From positions 1 through 49,493 of the forward strand of contig JAJRXK010000028.1 of NCBI GenBank assembly GCA_024276305.1: a stretch of DNA of 49,493 bases, read 5' to 3'. Shown piece after piece: positions 33,607-40,700 of this stretch (the first letter of the stretch is position 1; each line of letters begins with the position of its first letter). A program made the position numbers and the translations under genes. A model generated the notes under the pieces. The model was not told the DNA's origin. It worked only from the letters and a program-made list of their open reading frames with translations, and made no database searches. Origin of the DNA: Candidatus Krumholzibacteriota bacterium (GTDB taxonomy: Bacteria > Krumholzibacteriota > Krumholzibacteriia > JAJRXK01).

Positions 33607-34386
33607 CTAGGGACCGGCAAGGATTTCCCCGACCGCCGTCGAATTCGGGTCGACCTCTTCGACATCCAGATTCGCTTGCCAATCCAGGAAGCGGCTTACA
33701 TCGAAACCCCGGAAGATGCTCCCATGCTGCGGGCAGATGATCTTCGGGTCGAGCAACCGCACTCGGTCGACCCAGCTTCGCAGAGCACGGTTCGAGGGCA
33801 TCCACCGCCGATGAAAACCTTCCATCAACACCACGTGGCGATCGAAGTCCTCCACGAAGAGAGCCTCGTCCGCCGACGGCAGCATCGCTGCGCCGATGTC
33901 TCCCGAGTAGAGGATAGATGCCTCAGGGTCGTAGAGGCTGAAGTTTCCAGAACTGTGGCAATAGTGAGCCGGGATTAGCTCGACGGTCGATCCATTGCCG
34001 ATGGCAATCGCTCCTCCCTCATCTGGAAGGGCAACGAAGTCGATGTGGTTTCCCATACAAAAGTGAGCGATGAACCCCGTCCACAGCCAAGAAGTGTACA
34101 CCTTCGCGTTCGGACACAAGTCCAACCACATGGAGAGGCTCGAAATCACGTCCGGATCCTGGTGGCTCGAAAAGATCCCCGTGACTTCGTCTGCCCTCAA
34201 GTGCCGAGCGAGTTCCGCCAGCACTTGCGGAAATACTTCGATCCCTTCGGGATCCAGAAGCAGCGCACCTCGTCCTCCGCGAATCACGTACTGGTTCGTG
34301 TCGATCACGTCGGGCCGCCGGCTCTCGTCCCTTCCGAGTACGATCCACTGGCAACAGGAACTCTCGTGGAGGACAATGCTCTTCAT
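33607..34386 (-). CDS. ODP-like di-iron metallo-beta-lactamase-fold protein
   Basis: A 259-residue protein with the MBL fold of flavodiiron proteins but with no flavodoxin domain. The metal motif is HQDPDV (H75, D77, D79), followed by a second His in PAHYCHSSGN, an Asp in LYSGDIGAAM, and a final His in CPQHGSIF. Flavodiiron enzymes have HxExDH at the first site; here Glu is Asp and the last His is missing. That modified site and the linkage to cheA-cheY fit the oxygen-binding di-iron proteins (ODPs) described as chemotaxis sensors for O2 and Fe(II) in Treponema. Its start overlaps the upstream small gene as ATGA, so their levels are coupled. I infer a sensor, not an O2 reductase. Confidence 0.78.
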   Translation of the reverse strand: MKSIVLHESSCCQWIVLGRDESRRPDVIDTNQYVIRGGRGALLLDPEGIEVFPQVLAELARHLRADEVTGIFSSHQDPDVISSLSMWLDLCPNAKVYTSWLWTGFIAHFCMGNHIDFVALPDEGGAIAIGNGSTVELIPAHYCHSSGNFSLYDPEASILYSGDIGAAMLPSADEALFVEDFDRHVVLMEGFHRRWMPSNRALRSWVDRVRLLDPKIICPQHGSIFRGFDVSRFLDWQANLDVEEVDPNSTAVGEILAGP

Positions 34387-34772
34387 GACGCCCCCACGGC
34401 CTCCAGGAGACGGTGAAGGCGACTCTCTCCATTGGCCGTCGATCGAGCGAGATCCTCGAGTACCGACTCCATGCTTCCGATCGAATTCTTCATGCTCTGA
34501 GCCAGATTCCCGAAGACCGGTGTGAAGTCCCCAGCCTGCGCCGATTCGATATTGATGCACTGGGCCAGGTAGTCAGAGGTCCGGCCAATGGAGTCCAGTT
34601 CCTCGAGTCCGCTGCGCACCTCCTTCAGCACTCGGATGGAGTCGTGGAGGCGATCCGAGACCCGCATGAGATTCGCCCCACACATCGCCTCCAACCGTTG
34701 CGAACTTGCCAGGACTGTCCGAGGGGGATCCGCCTCTTCGATCTCAACGCAGAGATTGCGGATGGAGCTCAC
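34383..34772 (-). CDS. Small helical protein with degenerate MCP-tip-like segment
   Basis: A 129-residue, all-helical protein with no membrane helix; start at GTG with a weak ribosome site. The middle segment YLAQCINIESAQAGD lines up ungapped with [15 protein letters not shown] from the MCP in the same operon, sharing L-A, I/V-E, A, A-G-D, and a following Phe and Leu-Ala. That segment in MCPs is the hairpin tip that contacts CheA and CheW. Flanking parts (RLHDSIRVLKEVRSGLEEL; MKNSIGSMESVLEDLARS) have coiled-coil character, so a short hairpin dimer is plausible. It is not a known family to me. It overlaps the ODP-like gene by four bases, and a six-base gap separates it from the similar upstream gene. 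Confidence 0.62.
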   Translation of the reverse strand: MSSIRNLCVEIEEADPPRTVLASSQRLEAMCGANLMRVSDRLHDSIRVLKEVRSGLEELDSIGRTSDYLAQCINIESAQAGDFTPVFGNLAQSMKNSIGSMESVLEDLARSTANGESRLHRLLEAVGAS

Positions 34773-34778
34773 TTTGCG

Positions 34779-35183
34779 TTAGCCCGTGGACTCCCGAGAC
34801 TTGATCTTGAGCGCTCCGGTTTCGCTCTGGAGGCGACGACGAATCACCAGCAGGGACCGGACGAGCTCATAGTGCAAACGGATCGAGTTGCTGGCATCGG
34901 CGGTATTCCGAGTCAGCGTTTGGCATCGCTCTTCGAGACTCCGAATCACGGTGCGGATTCTTCGGGGGAGGTCGGCCAGAATCTGAGCCAAGGTCAGCAG
35001 GGCCGCCCCTCGATCCTCGGGCAAACGCGCTGCGCGAGCCACTCCATTGCGCGCCAACAGCTCCATTTCCAGCATCGAGGAGTCGAGCCGGGCGGCGGTG
35101 GTCCGGATCTCAATACAAGCCCCGAAGACGAGATTCATCTCCCGGTTGTATCGAACCAAGCCATCGATGCTCGAAGATTCCAC
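34779..35183 (-). CDS. Small helical protein with second MCP-tip-like segment, first gene of chemotaxis operon
   Basis: A 134-residue helical, soluble protein and the first gene of the operon. The start is GTG at 35183 with weak GAGG upstream; an open frame continues 15 codons more. Segment ELLARNGVARAARLPEDRG can be laid on the MCP tip [23 protein letters not shown]-x-N, AAR and RG coincide. The helices before and after (DSSMLEMELLARNG; TVIRSLEERCQTLTRN; LHYELVRSLLVIRRRLQ) look like coiled coils. With the next gene it may form a two-chain hairpin. I know no named family. It is divergent from the DUF420 gene; the 144 bases between must carry the operon promoter. Confidence 0.58.
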   Translation of the reverse strand: MESSSIDGLVRYNREMNLVFGACIEIRTTAARLDSSMLEMELLARNGVARAARLPEDRGAALLTLAQILADLPRRIRTVIRSLEERCQTLTRNTADASNSIRLHYELVRSLLVIRRRLQSETGALKIKSRESTG

Positions 35184-35327
35184 TGTCCAGCCCCGTCCTC
35201 GAGTCTTCCGCGAGGCGGAGCACCTCATCTCTCGCCTGGATGTACAGATAGCATATCAGGTGTCACCGCCCTATCATGGGATTCCGCTCGGCCTCTGCCC
35301 TGTCGAAGCGGCCCGACGAGGAGAACC

Positions 35328-35753
35328 ATGAACTTCGAATCGCTGCCAGCACTCAACGCCTCTCTCAACGCCGTCGCCGCCACCCTGCTCTTGGTTGGAC
35401 GCTGGGCCATCGCGCGGGGTCGAGAATCTCTCCACCGTGGGATCATGCTGTCCGCGATCGGCGTCTCGACGGTCTTCCTCGGCAGCTACTTGTTCTATCA
35501 CTGGCACCACGGATCCACGCCCTTTCCCGGCGAGGGGTGGTCTCGGCCGCTGTACTTCGGGATTCTCATCCCCCATACCATACTCGCGGCCGCCCTCGTG
35601 CCACTCTTGATCCTGACCGTCCGCCACGCGCTCCGAGGCGACTTCGTCCGTCATCATCGGATCGCTCGATTCACGTGGCCGATCTGGCTCTATGTATCCA
35701 TCACCGGTGTGCTCGTCTACTTCATGCTCTACCAATGGTACCCAACTCCCTGA
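35328..35753 (+). CDS. DUF420 family membrane protein
   Basis: A 141-residue membrane protein with about four helices. LPALNASLNAVAATLLLVG at the start, then IMLSAIGVSTVFLGSYLFYH, and TPFPGEGWSRPLYFGILIPH followed by TILAAALVPL, are family marks of DUF420; conserved His residues (YHWHHG, HTILA, HHRIARFTWP) could bind heme or copper. Members often sit near terminal-oxidase assembly genes and may help build cytochrome oxidase. None are next to it here. The ribosome site GAGGAGA precedes the ATG closely. It is divergent from the chemotaxis operon. Confidence 0.88.
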   Translation: MNFESLPALNASLNAVAATLLLVGRWAIARGRESLHRGIMLSAIGVSTVFLGSYLFYHWHHGSTPFPGEGWSRPLYFGILIPHTILAAALVPLLILTVRHALRGDFVRHHRIARFTWPIWLYVSITGVLVYFMLYQWYPTP

Positions 35754-35799
35754 TGGGCACGACGGAAGATTGACGAATCGCCGCACGTCGGACTAAGCT

Positions 35800-35968
35800 C
35801 TAGCAGGCTGCTGAAGAACTCCGGACCGAGCGCTGTGCGTGGATCGGGACCGAGGTCGAGGCGCGAGAACGTGGCCGTAGCCATAGCTACGGGTACGTTC
35901 TCGCAACGAAGAGATCGGTCCCGAGATGCGTACATCGCGACGGGAGGAGTTTTTCAGCAGCCTGCTAG
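35800..35968. repeat. 169-bp imperfect palindrome, MITE-like
   Basis: The arms begin with CTAGCAGGCTGCTGAAGAACTCC (shown in two parts: CTAGCAGGCTGC, TGAAGAACTCC) at 35800-35822, and the reverse complement with one difference lies at 35946-35968. Inside, CGGGACCGA (35845-35853) pairs with TCGGTCCCG (35915-35923), GCGAGAACGT (35863-35872) pairs with ACGTTCTCGC (35895-35904), and GTAGC/GCTAC close a four-base loop at the centre (35884). The whole unit is symmetric about one point. The end sequence resembles terminal repeats of known transposons that start with a CAGGCTGCTGAAAAA-type motif. It is too short to encode a transposase. It lies between the DUF420 gene and the response regulator. Confidence 0.82.
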
Positions 35969-36039
35969 ACGAAACCGAGGCTCCCGACCTTGCAACCAAG
36001 GCTCCCGATGGCGAGTGTTGCCATCGTGATCGACATATC

Positions 36040-37542
36040 ATGCCAACACCCCCTGGCAACACGAACACGCACGAGCGTCGTCATATCCTCATTGCGGACG
36101 ACGACCCCACATTCCTGAAGATCGCTTCTCGCGTTCTGGGGCTGCGTTTCGATATCTCTACCTGCCAACGTCCCGAGGACATCTGCGACCGCCTGCAGGA
36201 AGGTGACATCGATATCGTCCTCCTCGACCTCTACTTCGATCAGGTCGAAACCGACTGCACCGGATTCGATATGATCGAGAAGTGTCGTGATCAGTATCCA
36301 GCGATTCCGATCATCGTGGTCAGTCGGACCATCGATCCCAAAGACATCACGAAAGCCCTCGATCTTGGGGCCTTCCACTTCGTCACCAAGCACTTCGAGA
36401 GCACCGAACTCAGCAATCTGATCGAGAGGGCGATTCGAAACGCGTTCTTGGAGCAGCATTTCCAGTCTCAGCTCACCACCGATGCGCTGAATCTCGGCGG
36501 GATCGTCTACAGTTCTCCGGTCATGCAAAGTGTGATCGATCGGGTGCGTCGATTCGCATCGTCACCGCTCCCGGTCCTCATCACCGGAGAGAGTGGGACG
36601 GGCAAGGACCTCGTGGCCCGCCTCCTCCACGATCTCGGGCGGCGGGGAAAGCCCTTCAACGCAGTCAACATCACCTCTCTGCCCGGGAGCCTCTTCGAAT
36701 CTCAGATGTTCGGACATGAGCGGGGTGCTTTCACCGACGCTCGAGAAAGCCGCCGGGGCCTGCTCGAGCAGAGTCACGAGGGATCGCTCTTCCTCGATGA
36801 GATCGGCTCCTTGCCCTTGGACAAGCAGGTCGCCCTCCTCCGCGTGCTCGAAGACGGTCGAGTGCGGCGCCTGGGATCGGAGACCGAGCGCAAGGTGGAT
36901 GTGCGGGTCATCCTTGCCACTCACGAGGACCTCGACGCGAGGCGTAGAGCTCACGAGTTCCGCGACGATCTCTGGTATCGGATCTCGCAGCTCCACATTC
37001 ACCTGCCTCCGCTGAGAGAGCGTGGACTGGATGCTCTGCATATTGCCGACGCCTTCATCGAGAAGATGAGGGGTCCGGTCAAGGCAATCTCCGAAGATGC
37101 ACGGGAGTATTTGTTGTCGAAGAGCTGGCCCGCGAATGTGCGTGGACTGATCGGCTTGCTCCACGCCGCCTCCCTCTACGATTCCGACGGGGTACTCAGC
37201 CGGCGGGACTTGGAGCGGGCCGAGGATTCTGCCCTGGGAAACGATGAGGAGAACTCCGAGCCCATCGCCGGACCTACCGTCGACGAAGATTGCGTGCTTC
37301 CCGCGCTTCCCATCGCTTCGCTCCTGCCTCATCTTCGGGGTGAGTCCTCGATCCGACGAGAATTCCGATGGCAGTGCTTGCAGTACGCGATGGCACTGAG
37401 TCCGAAGAACAAACAGCGCGCAGCCGAAATCCTCGGAATTCAGCGTCAGACTCTTTACTCGTGGCTCGACGAGTTCGGATTGAGAAAGTCGAAGACTCGC
37501 CGGGAAGACGAACCAGAAGAAGAAGCCCCGACCGGTTCCTGA
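36040..37542 (+). CDS. Sigma-54-type response regulator (REC-AAA+-HTH)
   Basis: A 500-residue NtrC-family regulator. The receiver domain (about 15-130) has acidic residues in LIADDDPTF, phospho-Asp D63 in VLLDLYF, and K117 in FVTKHF; it carries an insertion of about five residues after the phospho-Asp. The AAA+ domain has Walker A GESGTGKD (183-190), Walker B LFLDEIG, and the sigma-54 contact loop GAFTDA, where GAFTGA is usual. A Fis-type HTH ends the chain (RAAEILGIQRQTLYSWL). The changed loop leaves sigma-54 use in doubt. The start ATGCCAACACCC avoids reading out of the palindrome. The giant sensor kinase follows 200 bases downstream and is its probable partner. Confidence 0.92.
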   Translation: MPTPPGNTNTHERRHILIADDDPTFLKIASRVLGLRFDISTCQRPEDICDRLQEGDIDIVLLDLYFDQVETDCTGFDMIEKCRDQYPAIPIIVVSRTIDPKDITKALDLGAFHFVTKHFESTELSNLIERAIRNAFLEQHFQSQLTTDALNLGGIVYSSPVMQSVIDRVRRFASSPLPVLITGESGTGKDLVARLLHDLGRRGKPFNAVNITSLPGSLFESQMFGHERGAFTDARESRRGLLEQSHEGSLFLDEIGSLPLDKQVALLRVLEDGRVRRLGSETERKVDVRVILATHEDLDARRRAHEFRDDLWYRISQLHIHLPPLRERGLDALHIADAFIEKMRGPVKAISEDAREYLLSKSWPANVRGLIGLLHAASLYDSDGVLSRRDLERAEDSALGNDEENSEPIAGPTVDEDCVLPALPIASLLPHLRGESSIRREFRWQCLQYAMALSPKNKQRAAEILGIQRQTLYSWLDEFGLRKSKTRREDEPEEEAPTGS

Positions 37543-37602
37543 ACCGACCGGGGCGAGAGATCCCCGCCGTCGTGTCTCGCCCGAAGGCGAGCACAACGGC
37601 GG
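37525..37602 (+). terminator. tandem hairpins after the response regulator
   Basis: The first hairpin, GCCCCGACCGGTTC against GAACCGACCGGGGC (37525-37554, two mismatches), encloses the stop codon. A second, CCGCCGT at 37564 against ACGGCGG at 37596 with an inner CTCGCC-CGAA-GGCGAG stem, follows. Neither has a clear T-run, so they may attenuate rather than stop transcription into the sensor kinase gene. Confidence 0.5.
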
Positions 37603-37741
37603 TTCGGGTGACATCGTCCATCACTGTCGCCGGTGGCTCCCGAAATGGCGGCAACGACGTCGAAGTCCCCGGCTCACTCAACATTTGCTTGAGCCACTTC
37701 GGTCAACGCAAGGGGTGTGCCGAAGCCTTGAAATCATCGGA

Positions 37742-40700
37742 ATGCGGTTTCTTGCAATGACTTACACATACAGCCATCGAAACCGAACCCATTCTTTCGG
37801 CCCTCGGCGATCGAGGGTGTGCATTCGACTGGACAGTCTGTGGATCTTCCTCCTCTGCATCGCATCGGGGTGGATCCCCGCCGAAGCAGCGACGCTGCGA
37901 TTGAGCGCCGCTCCCGGACTCGAGGATTCCGACGTCGAATCGGCACTCCTGGTCTCTGACCACCTCCTTGCGGGCACCGCGCACGGGGTCTTCGCCTACG
38001 ACGGTGTGCGTTGGACCTCGCACACCTTCGCCGACACCGTTCGCTGGCTCGAAGTGGTCGACAACCGGGTCTTTGCCGGCGGGAGCCGCGGAGTGTGGGA
38101 GGCGTCGATCAATGATCTCTCCTTTCGTCTCTCGCCGGACAGCCCTCCCTTCCAACGTTGTTCCCTCAATGAAAGCGAGTCCGGGGGGGCGCTTCTTGCG
38201 GGCACCGACCAAGGCCTCTTCGCCTACGACGGAACGAGCTGGGTGCAACGACTCGATGGGCACCGCGTGCAGTCCCTCGCGCGGCATCCTCAGAAGGGAC
38301 TGCTCGTGGGGAGCTGGGGAGATGGACTCCTGGTCAGAGCCCCTTCCGGAGAAGAGGAATGGCTCGCCTGCCCCGGAGCCGGAGTCGTCGACACCCTGTC
38401 CGGGAACTACATCCACGACATCGCGGTCGACTCCGATGGAACGGTGCGCCTTGCCTGCAGTTGGGGATCCCTGGATCCGCGCCACATATGCTACGAGAAT
38501 GTCGTGACCCGAGGTCTCGTCAGCCGGAGAGACCCCCACACCTATCTCCGAGCCAGCCTCTGCACTTGGTCCGCGACGGGATGGAAGGTCACCTACCTCC
38601 TGCAGAACTTCACCCTGGTCCCCGACCCTCCCCTTCTCACTTTCGGCACCAAGTACTTGGGCACCCTCCGAGGATCTGATCGCGTCCAGTGGGTCCTCGG
38701 GATCTCCGTCGGCCGCCGCCTCCATCCCAGAGGGCTGGTGTCCTTCGACCTCGAGAGCCGCGAGCAGAATTGGTTCGTGGGGTCCCCCGCGAGACCCCTC
38801 TACATCTTTCCTCTCCAAACCGGAGGAGGCACCGAACTGGTCTCGGTCGAAGCCGCTCCCGATCACGGGACCGCCCTTGGCGACCAGAGCGATGACCGTA
38901 CCCGGATTCGTCGCGTGGACGGTCGCGGCCGTCACCGAGTTCTGAAAGAGTCCGATCACATGTTGTCCCCCGCGGACGCCAACTCCGAATTACTGCTCCG
39001 CAGAACGAGGGAGCGGGCTCTCGTCGTCGAAGCAGATGTGAATGCAGTCGACTCCGCTGCCAACGCGTTGTGGGAAATCGCCGTACCCCGTCAGGCGAAC
39101 AACGACTCGCTCGTGGTCACTTGCGTCGACAGCCTCCAGATCCCCCCTGCGTCCCTGCGCTACTTCACACCGCCAGACCGCTTCATCTGCGTACGGGTCG
39201 ACCGCATGTATGCCGACTTCATGATGGCGCGCAACGAGACTACCGGGGAAAGGTGGGACTTGGTCACCGATTCCCTCCGCGCCACTCTCGAAGGGATTCC
39301 CTTTCCCGCGATCACTCCGGTCCTCCTGCCTTCGGGACGGATGGGAGCGCTGGGCATCGATCGCAATGCCGTCTACTTGGTCGACCGGGGCGAGGTGCGT
39401 TCGTGGCCCCACTCCATCGACGTGAAGGGCGTCGTTCGCTGGTCCTGGATGAATCTCCTCCACCAAGACATGCCCCAACTCCTGATGAGGCGACGCGAGG
39501 ACCGAGGAGACGAGTTGTGGGGCTTTTCGACCGCGACTCCCTTGGGAAAACAGATCTTCCGAGATGCGACCTGGCTGGAACTGGCGTCCGACGACCTCTC
39601 TTCGCTGCGGCGATTGTCGAGATTCTCTCCGGAGCACGTGCCCACGCATCTGTACCTAGACCTCGCCCCCCTCTTCGATGATCACTATCAGTTGTCCGGC
39701 TGGATCTCCCGCTGGGTGCACAACGACGCTCTTCCCATCTACCATTCCGACGGAAGATTGCAACGATGGCTCCCCCTGCCTCCGTCCTTGGCCAAACAAG
39801 ATGACCTCCGCTGGATTGGCGGCGCGTGGCCTCTGGGGGCCAATGGAACTCCCACCCCCTGCCTCTTCCCCGCCAAGGACTATCCCTGGCCCATCTGGCG
39901 CTACGACAGCACTCTCGATCAGTGGATCGGACCCTACACCCTCGATGTCCCCTTCGAAGACTTCGGTTGCAATGCCATCACCGCTCTCGCCGCGAATACG
40001 AACTGGTGGGGCAGCGAGCAGGGACTGCGGGGAATGGCTTCGAGCTCAGACCTCAACGGCGGTCGCATCCGCGGGATGCGCGCCGAGGAAGACGATGTCC
40101 GAGACCTCGTCTGGGGAACGAATCGCGTGGAGTTGATCGAATCCGCGTCTCATTCGGAGTTCGAGAGGGCGTCGGACCTCCTGCACACCGGAACAGAACT
40201 CTTCGTCGCGGCCGGGAGCTCGCTGCTCCGCAGAATGGGTGAATCCTGGGAGGTTCTCAACGAGAGCCCGAGCGCCAGCCTCACCCGACGCCGCCTCCTC
40301 AATGTCGAAGGCCACCTCTGGTTTCAGGACTGGTCCAACCTGAACGGCTTTGTTCCCCCGAGACCCGCGGGCCGATCTGGGACTACGCCCCTCTCGGACT
40401 ATGGGGTGACCATGTTCGAGTTCGGCCACCGACGCGTGATCGGAATCCTGCGAATCTCCGACGACAACTATCTCATGGCCACCAGTTGGGGACTCCACGT
40501 CCTTCGGAGTGACTCCACTTCGGCGAACAACTACGTCCGCATTCCACTCCTCACCGCCCGCAGCGCCGCCACCGCCCTCATCCTCAACTCCGAGGGGTCC
40601 GCGATCGCGACCCTCGCCGACGGGCGGGTGTTCCGCATCGATCCCGAGACTCCCACCCGAGTCCACGAGTCAGCCTGGAGTCGGCCGCCCGCCCGGGCGG

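Noticed and set aside
35926-36039. Start of the response regulator at an ATG inside the palindrome
   Set aside because: The added 38 residues come from the repeat and have no relation to receiver domains; the ATG at 36040 gives a normal N-terminus.
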